Shown piece by piece: positions 1 through 6,019 of a stretch of 8,655 bases of DNA; position 1 is the stretch's first letter, and each line of letters opens with the position of its first letter. The stretch covers positions 1-8,655 of the forward strand of contig JAGHYP010000111.1 in assembly GCA_017743585.1 (NCBI GenBank), in the 5' to 3' direction. The stretch comes from Chloroflexota bacterium. Its GTDB lineage: Bacteria > Chloroflexota > Anaerolineae > Aggregatilineales > UBA2796. The translations under genes and the position numbers were made by a program. The notes below the pieces were generated by a model. That model was not told the origin of the DNA. It ran no database searches and saw only the letters and a program-made list of their open reading frames with translations.

Positions 1-1183
1 CGTTCAGCGCGCTGAAGCGCTTATCGCCTAGAGCGCGGCTGAACGTTTGGTCAGGCCTAGCGGCATCGAAGGCAAGCTCAGGGAAAATGTTGATGACCTG
101 CGCGCCTGAAAGCCTGATCTGTGAGAATTGCCGCCCAAGCAGGTTATCGCGCACAATGGTGCGCAGCCGATTGCGACTGACCTTATCTTCGAGCAAGCGC
201 GCTAGCTCTGCTTCGCTCAGCTCGCTCAGCGGCTTATCAGGGCTGAGTTCGGAAGGCTTGATTGTGTAATTAACCAAAACATAGCCGAACGACTGGTTGA
301 TAATGTTCAGCAACAGCACGAGCAAGGCGATAAGGCCGACAATGTTCGCCACGAAGAACGCAGCCTGCCACAAGCTTGCGGCCACGCGGCGCGAGCGCAA
401 GGTGCGCGCCAGCGCTGACTCGGGCGGCATCAGCGTTTTCCGCTCTGCCCCTGAGGCTTGCGAGTCGGCGACGGGCAGATCGGGGATCTCCATCGGCTGT
501 GCTTCCTCAGACGTGATGCGCCAAATGTTCAGCGCGCCAAGGCAGACCGCAAAGACGACCCAGAAGCCAGTGCCCAGCGCCGCTAGCGCATCAAGCAGAC
601 TTGGCAGGATTTGCCCGTGATACAGCCAGAAATACAGCAAACTGAGCAGCATGATCAGCGCTGCGTTACGAGCCGCTCTGGCGGAGATCGGCGGCGGGAT
701 GTAGCGGGCAGAGCGCAAGCGAAGCGGAATGCTGAGGAACAGGGCGATGAAGTACAAAATGCGCAGCACAGGCGGGAAAGGCACGCGCAACCGCTCTTTG
801 AGCGCAGGCGGGAAAGGCGCTATGCGCACTACATTCAGGCTGCCGATTCCAAACAAAGCGGGCAGCAAGCGGAAGGGCACGCTCAATAGCTGCAGATAGG
901 GATACAAGGCGCGCGGCAGGGCAGCGTAAACCAACAGAAAAGCGCCGAATGGGATCAGCCATAACGGCGCGAAATCGCGCATGCCATACCCGTTGATGAG
1001 CTGTACCCCAACCGGTGCCGCTGTATCATCCTCAGCAACCCAAGGCGCCAGCAACCATGCTGCAACGATCAGCGCTGCAAAGCCGAGCAAGATTAGGGTC
1101 AATGCCCAGAAAGGCAGGCCGCGCTTGGCTTGCAATGGATCGAGAACGGCTCGCCTGGGCTTCAGCGAGCTTTGATCGCTCAT
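1..1183 (-). CDS. pstA: PstA-type phosphate ABC transporter permease, N-terminal part with long extension (partial)
   Basis: The reading frame is open from an ATG at 1183 to the left edge (394 codons, no stop), so the gene is 3'-truncated by the window. It starts inside the pstC stop (ATGA, 4-bp overlap), the usual sign of translational coupling. The visible protein is not yet the conserved permease domain. It has hydrophobic segments near residues 26-48, 73-89, 97-114, 138-154, 173-188 and 200-220, then a charged cytoplasmic-looking stretch (222-270), then a strong helix at 272-297 that resembles PstA TM1. An extracytoplasmic region from about 300 to 394 follows, containing GYVLVNYTIKPSEL and an acidic helix. 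Typical PstA proteins are about 280-300 residues, so this is a greatly extended form, and the MetI-like core should lie beyond the edge. The PstA name rests on operon order (S-C-A) and on the TM1-like segment, since the EAA loop is not visible. It would pair with PstC to form the inner-membrane phosphate channel. Confidence 0.72.
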   Translation of the reverse strand, partial: MSDQSSLKPRRAVLDPLQAKRGLPFWALTLILLGFAALIVAAWLLAPWVAEDDTAAPVGVQLINGYGMRDFAPLWLIPFGAFLLVYAALPRALYPYLQLLSVPFRLLPALFGIGSLNVVRIAPFPPALKERLRVPFPPVLRILYFIALFLSIPLRLRSARYIPPPISARAARNAALIMLLSLLYFWLYHGQILPSLLDALAALGTGFWVVFAVCLGALNIWRITSEEAQPMEIPDLPVADSQASGAERKTLMPPESALARTLRSRRVAASLWQAAFFVANIVGLIALLVLLLNIINQSFGYVLVNYTIKPSELSPDKPLSELSEAELARLLEDKVSRNRLRTIVRDNLLGRQFSQIRLSGAQVINIFPELAFDAARPDQTFSRALGDKRFSALN

Positions 1184-2397
1184 TGGTAGACCTCACGAAA
1201 ACGCCGGCGGATCAAGTTGCTGATCAGGTTCAGCACAAGTGTGATGATGAACAGCGTCAGGCCGATGGCGAACAAGCTGTTGTAGTCCACTGAGTTGAAG
1301 CTGAGATCGCCTGTGCTGATGCGCGCGATGTGCCCCGTCATGGTCTCAGCGGCTTCCAACGGGTTGAGCGCAAAGTTCGGGCCGGCGCCTGAGGCAATTG
1401 CTACGATCATTGTCTCGCCGACGGCGCGCGAGATGCCTAGAATGAACGCGGCGAGGATACCAGAGAGCGCTGCAGGAATCAAGACGCGGAAGACGGTCTC
1501 GCGCCGTGTGGCGCCAAGGCCGTAGCTGCCTTCGCGCAAGCTGCGCGGCACTGCGCTCAGCGCATCTTCGCTCACCGAGGCGATGGTCGGGATGATCATA
1601 ATCCCCATCGCCAAGCCCGCCGAGAGTTGGTTATAAGCGCCAACTTCGCTCTGCCAAAAAATGTTGCGCAAGGCCGGCGTGATCAGCGTGAGCGCAAAGT
1701 AACCGTAGACGACTGTCGGGATGGCAGCCAAAATCTCCAAAATTGGCTTCAAGATGGCGCGCAGCCGTGCGCTGGCATACTCGCTGATGAAAATAGCGGC
1801 GCCTAATCCAATCGGGCCTGCCACAAGCATCGCGACTGTGCTGGTGATCAAAGTTGCCATCACCAGCGCCAGAACGCCGAAGTCAGCGCCTTGCGGCACC
1901 CAGCGCGTGCCCGTCAGGAATTCGATCACGCTCACCTGCTCACCCAAGAACATTGTGGCATTAGCGCCATGCGGCTCAGGGCGCGTGTTCAGCACGCCGC
2001 GCTCCACTTCCAGCACTGTCGGGCGACCTGCGCTGATAATGCGCACCACGCGCATGTGCTCTTCATTCACCCGAATAACCTGCCCGACGCGCGGCTGTGT
2101 GCCCGTGCCGTCGAGCTGGATGATAGTTGACTCGGCATCAACTGGTGCCACCAGCAATTGCTCAGAGCTGCGAAAGCCGTAGCGCGTGAAGAAATTGATC
2201 GCCTCTGTCGAAAGCACCACCACGAGGCCCACTGTGGTCAGCACTGAGACCAAGCCGCAAAGGAACAAAGTCAAGCGGATGAAATCCTCGAAGGGGCGCG
2301 GACGCTTGTTCAGGCTCGCTGAGACGTCCGTTATGCTAGATAGGCGATCTGCAGCAGTTCGGAAAGCTATTGTCCCGGTAGGTACCTCAATAGTCAT
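1180..2397 (-). CDS. pstC: Phosphate ABC transporter permease PstC with inserted beta-rich domain
   Basis: This is one half of the membrane channel for PstS-delivered phosphate. The 405-residue protein is about 100 longer than typical PstC. After a polar N-terminus (1-38), TM1 spans about 42-70 (LFLCGLVSVLTTVG is typical of PstC). Residues 72-159 are an insertion without helices, and its centre reads VGQVIRVNEEHMRV, then LEVERGVLNT and PHGANATMF. The permease core follows: FLTGTRWVP (160-168), helices near 173-205, 216-240, 257-275, 309-335 and 374-396, and the coupling (EAA) loop at about 276-308 with REGSYGLGATRRET, which contacts the ATPase PstB. ISRAVGETMIV (322-332) is also characteristic. 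The ATG at 2397 has GAGGAG upstream, about 11 nt away. The gene lies 113 bp after pstS and overlaps pstA by 4 bp. The insertion is in the extracytoplasmic loop and could contact the enlarged PstS. That last point is inference. Confidence 0.93.
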   Translation of the reverse strand: MTIEVPTGTIAFRTAADRLSSITDVSASLNKRPRPFEDFIRLTLFLCGLVSVLTTVGLVVVLSTEAINFFTRYGFRSSEQLLVAPVDAESTIIQLDGTGTQPRVGQVIRVNEEHMRVVRIISAGRPTVLEVERGVLNTRPEPHGANATMFLGEQVSVIEFLTGTRWVPQGADFGVLALVMATLITSTVAMLVAGPIGLGAAIFISEYASARLRAILKPILEILAAIPTVVYGYFALTLITPALRNIFWQSEVGAYNQLSAGLAMGIMIIPTIASVSEDALSAVPRSLREGSYGLGATRRETVFRVLIPAALSGILAAFILGISRAVGETMIVAIASGAGPNFALNPLEAAETMTGHIARISTGDLSFNSVDYNSLFAIGLTLFIITLVLNLISNLIRRRFREVYQ

Positions 2398-2444
2398 AGG
2401 GAAAATCGCTCCTCAAAGCGCGTTATTGCTCGAGCGAACTCAGC

Positions 2445-2489
2445 AAAAAGACATAGTGAGCGTTACGCAAGGCGCGAAACGCTCACTAT
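2445..2489 (-). terminator. Hairpin plus U-tract between pstS and pstC (attenuator or 3'-end stabiliser)
   Basis: Read on the transcribed strand, ATAGTGAGCGTT (2489-2478) pairs perfectly with AACGCTCACTAT (2464-2453), giving a 12-bp stem. Inside it a U-U mismatch and a further 3-bp CGC/GCG stem close on a GCCTT loop. Three bases after the stem comes TTTTT (2449-2445). This has the form of an intrinsic terminator, but it sits within an operon, 22 bp after the pstS stop. Partial termination or protection of the upstream mRNA would give more PstS than permease, as is usual for binding-protein operons. The structure is seen; its function is inferred. Confidence 0.75.
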
Positions 2490-2510
2490 TCGAGACTCAG
2501 ATAGGCTTAC

Positions 2511-3887
2511 CTACTCGCCGACAGCTGCCAGCCACACCAGCTTGTTCAGATTGGTAGCGTCATCGCTGACCGGGAAGTAGTTGATGTTCTCGCGCGCGCT
2601 GCCCAGCTGGCTGCGGACGTTGGTCACGTAGAAGTTGATGAAAGCAGCCACCTGCGGCTTCTCCTGCATGATAGCGGGCGTGCTGTAGATGAACAGCGGA
2701 CGTGACAGCGGATAAGCGCCGCTCTCGGCGTTCGCCTCGTTCGCTTCCACGCCTTCAATCCGCACTGGGCGAATCTTGTCCAAGTTCGGCAGGACGTAAG
2801 CGAAGCCGAAGTAGCCAATGGCGAAACGGCTGTTGGCGACGCCTTCAACCAGCACGTTATCGTCCTCGCTCAGCTGAATGCCGGGCGCGTTGATGATCTT
2901 AGTGGCATCCTTCTTGAAGATTTCCTCGACGAAGTAGTCGAACGTGCCGCTATCTGTGCCAGGGCTGAAGAGGCGGATAGTCTCAGCAGGCCACGACGGA
3001 TTGACATCGCGCCACGTCTTCAGCTCGCCGCTGAAAATCTGAGCCAGCTGCTCTTTGGTCAGGTTGTCCACGAAGTCGTTGTCCTTCGAAACAACCACAC
3101 CCAGCGCGTCAATCGCCACGTAGAACTCAGCAACAGGCTCACGACCGATCTTGGCGCAGTCATCGCGCTCGCTGGCTTTGATCGGGCGGCTGGCGTTGGA
3201 GATATCGGTCTCACCTGCCTTGCAGAAGCGTTCGAAGCCTGCGCCCGTGCCAACCGAGGCCACCTCGATGTTGCCGGCAAAGCCTTCATTGCGGAAGAGG
3301 TCCGCCATGCGGCGCGTGAGCGGGAAGACAGTCGAGCTGCCGGCGCTGATGATGTTGCCCGTCACAGCCAGTGGATCGACTTCGGGCAAGGTGATCTCAG
3401 GCAGGATGACCGCGTCAATGACGTGGATCACGCCATTGCTCGCCTCTATGTCGGTCGCCACAATCTTGGCGCTGTTGATCAGCAGCGCATCGCCGAGCAT
3501 GGTGAACGCGACCTCGCCGCCTTCCACAGTCTTGGCAGTCTTGCCGACCAAGCCCATGGCGTCGGCAGCCATCGCCTTGACGGGCAGCACGTGGTAGGTC
3601 AGGATGCGCGTGAGCAAGTCTTTGTTCTCAGGCTTGAGCAGGTAATCCAGCACGAAGCTTGGGATCTTGGCAAACGCCTCGTTGGTCGGCGCGAAGACCG
3701 TGAATGGACCAGCACCCTGCAGCGTCTCAACGAGGCCGGCGGCCTTCACCGCAGCCACTAGCGTGGTGAAGTTGTCGTTCGCAGCGGCGATATCCACGAT
3801 TGTCTTGCCGCCTTGCGCGTTGATTGCCGCCATCGGCGCAACCAAGATCGCGAGCAAAGCGAACAGCGCGATGATACGGACCTTCAT
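2511..3887 (-). CDS. pstS: FAS1 (fasciclin) domain fused to PstS/SphX-type phosphate-binding protein
   Basis: This is a secreted phosphate-binding protein of 458 residues that captures phosphate outside the membrane and hands it to PstC/PstA. Residues 1-24 are a Sec signal peptide (MKVRIIALFALLAILVAPM, likely cut after INA). There is no lipobox cysteine. Residues 27-163 form a complete FAS1 domain: H1 motif TVFAPTNEAF (63-72), the YH pair (98-99) in TYHVLP, and H2 motif NGVIHVIDAVILP (151-163). A 12-residue linker leads to the PstS part (176-458), with GNIISAGSSTVFPLT (177-191), SVGTGAGFERFCKAG, DISNASRP (228-235) and the phosphate-loop signature SPGTDSGTFDYFVEE (308-322). These motifs are closest to the cyanobacterial SphX style. 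Cys222 and Cys244 could form a disulfide. AGGAGA lies about 10 nt before the ATG, which supports the start. It is first in a pstS-C-A operon behind a Pho-box-like array. The FAS1 fusion is unusual, since ordinary PstS is about 300-350 residues without it. FAS1 domains usually mediate surface or matrix binding. Confidence 0.93.
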   Translation of the reverse strand: MKVRIIALFALLAILVAPMAAINAQGGKTIVDIAAANDNFTTLVAAVKAAGLVETLQGAGPFTVFAPTNEAFAKIPSFVLDYLLKPENKDLLTRILTYHVLPVKAMAADAMGLVGKTAKTVEGGEVAFTMLGDALLINSAKIVATDIEASNGVIHVIDAVILPEITLPEVDPLAVTGNIISAGSSTVFPLTRRMADLFRNEGFAGNIEVASVGTGAGFERFCKAGETDISNASRPIKASERDDCAKIGREPVAEFYVAIDALGVVVSKDNDFVDNLTKEQLAQIFSGELKTWRDVNPSWPAETIRLFSPGTDSGTFDYFVEEIFKKDATKIINAPGIQLSEDDNVLVEGVANSRFAIGYFGFAYVLPNLDKIRPVRIEGVEANEANAESGAYPLSRPLFIYSTPAIMQEKPQVAAFINFYVTNVRSQLGSARENINYFPVSDDATNLNKLVWLAAVGE

Positions 3888-3950
3888 GTTCTATGCATCT
3901 CCTGTGTACCTTGACTTTCGCATAGCAGCTTACGTTGCTGCACGCCGTAA

Positions 3951-3956
3951 AGCATA
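3951..3956 (-). promoter_or_regulatory. Probable -10 box of the pst operon
   Basis: TATGCT on the minus strand lies 8 nt downstream of the last CTTAACTT unit of the Pho-box-like array. That is where a -10 is expected when activator repeats replace the -35. No good -35 hexamer is visible at 16-18 bp. A start near 3944 would leave a leader of about 57 nt. The leader includes a small 5-bp hairpin (GCAGC 3925-3929 with GCTGC 3937-3941) and the AGGAGA ribosome site. The hexamer sits in a 10-bp palindrome CATAGCTATG (3953-3962). Confidence 0.45.
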
Positions 3957-3964
3957 GCTATGGC

Positions 3965-4016
3965 AAGTTAAGGTTGATGAGAGAGTTATTTAAGTCAGCT
4001 TTAAGAGATAGCTAAG
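3965..4016 (-). promoter_or_regulatory. Pho-box-like array: five direct repeats at 11-bp spacing
   Basis: On the minus strand, units begin at exactly 11-bp intervals: CTTAGCTA (4016), CTTAAAGC (4005), CTTAAATA (3994), CTCTCATC (3983, degenerate) and CTTAACTT (3972). Direct repeats at 11-bp spacing are the known binding pattern of PhoB-family response regulators. The cyanobacterial SphR box is described as CTTAACCT octamers separated by 3 bp. The array lies upstream of the pstS -10, so phosphate-starvation activation by a PhoB/SphR-like regulator is likely. Position, spacing and downstream gene all agree. The regulator itself is not in the window. Confidence 0.75.
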
Positions 4017-4258
4017 ATTGTGCGATTCCCATGACATCATGAGCGCATTTGGCACAGATGTGTGAGCTGGCACAGCAGGCGTTGCAGCCGCTTGGACTGC
4101 CTGACGCTATCTGCAGAAAGCTCGGCGCGCCCTCTGCGCCGCCGCGAGGCAATGTCCAAGTGTCAAATGTGCTGTGCGGGCGCTTTGGAGCGGCTCGCGT
4201 CGCTGTGCGCAGGCGTCGTGGCTGAGCGCAAGCTCACGATCAGCACTCAAGCTCACGA
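4017..4258 (-). other. Intergenic stretch between the pst regulatory region and the MFS gene end; no confident gene
   Basis: This is the rest of the 371-bp gap between pstS and the exporter stop. It holds a short direct repeat GGCACAG (4051-4057 and 4069-4075) and the 16-bp duplication at its left-gene boundary. No hairpin with a U-tract follows the exporter stop, so the exporter operon's terminator is not identifiable. A 55-codon plus-strand frame (ATG 4058, stop 4223-4225, starting MCELAQQALQPLGLPD) has no ribosome site and is not called as a gene. Confidence 0.5.
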
Positions 4259-4263
4259 TCAGC
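4229..4263. repeat. 16-bp perfect tandem duplication across the MFS stop codon
   Basis: CAAGCTCACGATCAGC occurs at 4229-4244 and again at 4248-4263 (19-bp period). The right copy contains the stop codon of the MFS gene (TGA, 4261-4259, minus strand), so the duplication begins within the last codons and extends into the 3' flank. It is likely replication slippage. There is no evidence of function. Confidence 0.85.
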
Positions 4264-6019
4264 GCTCCAGTTGAGCATCGCGCGCGCCGCTCTCAGCATA
4301 CGTCGCTTTCGGCTGTGCTGTGCGCAGCCAAAGCGCAGGCAGGAGCGCTAGGACGCCGATCAGCGCGCCGATCAACAGCATCTCGGCAATGACCGTCACG
4401 CCAGAGTCGAAGTAGGCGCGCACCGACTCGCGCTGAATCTGCTCAGCCGTCCAATCGGGCGCGAATGACTCGCGCGCTAGGCTGACCAAGTAGTTCAGAC
4501 GGCTGAAAGCATACGTCGTCATGCTCGGAATGGCGATAGTCATGCCCAGATAGCGCATGATCAGCACGAGCGCAGAGGCGACGCCGCGCCGGGCTGCGCC
4601 CACTGCGTTGATCACGACCGTGCCAATTGGCGCGATGGTCAGGCCTAGCCCGATGCCGATCAGCGTCAGCTGCGCGCTCATGACCAGCTCAGACGTATCA
4701 GCGCGCCATGTGCCGCCTGCCAGCGCAAAACCGACAATCGCCAGCGCGATGCCGCTCAGCGTCGTGCCTCGAAAGCCAATCCTGCCTGAGAGCCAAGCGC
4801 CAGGCACTGCTGCCAACGCCATCGGTATGGTCAGCGTGGAGAGCAACAGCCCTGCGCGCTCAGCGGCGCGCGCGATCGCCTCAGCGCTGGCGTTTTCAGC
4901 GCGCAGGTTGATCAAAAGCGGCACGCTGACTAAGCCAAGCATCAGTAGGAATCCGATCAGCAAGTTGGTGAGCGTAGCGGCGCTCACAGCGCGTTGACGG
5001 AACAGATGCAGCTCTAGGATCGGATGCGCTTGCCGCCATTCCCACAGCAGAAAAACGCCGAAGAGCGCCGCCGCGGCCGCTAACAACGGCAAGTTGTACG
5101 GCGATTGGCTCGCTTGCGCCTCAAGCGCCCGTAGGCTGGTCGCGCCTGTCACGTCCGTGTTGCCGCCAAGCCCTAGCACAAGGCAGGTCAGCGCAGCCGC
5201 GATCAACAGCGCGCCGATCAGATCGAGGCGCCCCGGACTGATCGGATGCTGCACGCCGCGCAGCGCGAAGAGCATCAGCACGAATGCAAAGGCGCCAAGC
5301 GGCACGTTGATCCAGAACAGCGTGCGCCAATCAGGGGCGGGCAGCGCCAGACCGAGCCCTGCCAGCCACAGCCGAATCGCCTCGCCGTGCTGCTGAAAAA
5401 AACCGACCATCACGCCGCCATACAAGTGACCGAGCACCCAGCCGAGCGTGTCCATCGCGCCGATGGATCCGACCGCTGCCGCGCGGCGCTCGGGCGGATA
5501 CAGATCTGCCACCAACGCGAGGCTGACAGGCACGACCGCGCCCGCGCCGAGCGCCTGAATCACGCGCCCGATGACGACCGCCAATAGCGTCAGCTGATTC
5601 AGGTCAGGGCGCAAGCCGAGATAGCGCCGTGCCACGTCGTTGAGCAGCGCCGTCGGAAACAAGTGCGCCGTCGCCACCCACCACGAGCCGATGATGAACA
5701 GCCCAAGGCACGCCAAAAACGCGCCGCGCCTGCCGACCATATCCGAGAAGCGCCCCATCAGTGCCATGCTGATCGTGTAAGCCAGCAAGTAGCCCGTCAC
5801 TACCCAAGCTGCCGTCCCGAGATTGGTGTCAATAGGGATGTTCAGCTTGATCAAGACCTCAGGCAGGATCGCTGAGGCAATGGTCAGGTCTATAGAGCCG
5901 ACGAAGACCGGCACCAGCACCAATGCGATGATCAATCGGCGGCGGCGCTCGCTCAGGTGCGCGTTGATCGGCGTCTCAGTCTGTAGCGCGCTCGGCGCCT
6001 CGATCAGGACATTAGTCAT
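4259..6019 (-). CDS. MFS exporter, DHA2 (EmrB/QacA) family, 14-helix type, LprG-partner (P55-like) candidate
   Basis: This is a proton-coupled inner-membrane exporter of 586 residues, the length expected of 14-helix DHA2 proteins. TM1 carries the family motif FVGSIDLTIASAILPEV (39-55, with Asp44). Motif A follows TM2 as GRFSDMVGRR (89-98). TM4 carries GRVIQALGAGAVVPVSLALV (151-170), then DLYPPERRAAAVG (172-184). Motif C at TM5 reads GWVLGHLYGG (193-202), where His198 replaces the usual proline of GPxxGG. A loop of about 25 residues (about 119-143) is inserted between TM3 and TM4. Further helices run through 232-252, 265-285, 308-326, 345-370, 390-410, 418-436, 447-470, 482-505 and 545-565. 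It begins inside the stop of the upstream lipoprotein gene (ATGA overlap), which argues that the two work together. By analogy with mycobacterial LprG-P55, lipids are a possible substrate. Drug efflux is the generic alternative. Confidence 0.92.
   Translation of the reverse strand: MTNVLIEAPSALQTETPINAHLSERRRRLIIALVLVPVFVGSIDLTIASAILPEVLIKLNIPIDTNLGTAAWVVTGYLLAYTISMALMGRFSDMVGRRGAFLACLGLFIIGSWWVATAHLFPTALLNDVARRYLGLRPDLNQLTLLAVVIGRVIQALGAGAVVPVSLALVADLYPPERRAAAVGSIGAMDTLGWVLGHLYGGVMVGFFQQHGEAIRLWLAGLGLALPAPDWRTLFWINVPLGAFAFVLMLFALRGVQHPISPGRLDLIGALLIAAALTCLVLGLGGNTDVTGATSLRALEAQASQSPYNLPLLAAAAALFGVFLLWEWRQAHPILELHLFRQRAVSAATLTNLLIGFLLMLGLVSVPLLINLRAENASAEAIARAAERAGLLLSTLTIPMALAAVPGAWLSGRIGFRGTTLSGIALAIVGFALAGGTWRADTSELVMSAQLTLIGIGLGLTIAPIGTVVINAVGAARRGVASALVLIMRYLGMTIAIPSMTTYAFSRLNYLVSLARESFAPDWTAEQIQRESVRAYFDSGVTVIAEMLLIGALIGVLALLPALWLRTAQPKATYAESGARDAQLER

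Noticed and set aside
652..5210. Frequent GATCAGCGC-type words, considered as a dispersed repeat or motor/uptake signal
   Set aside because: Most lie in minus-strand membrane genes where GCG CTG ATC encodes Ala-Leu-Ile, so codon and amino-acid bias explains the excess.
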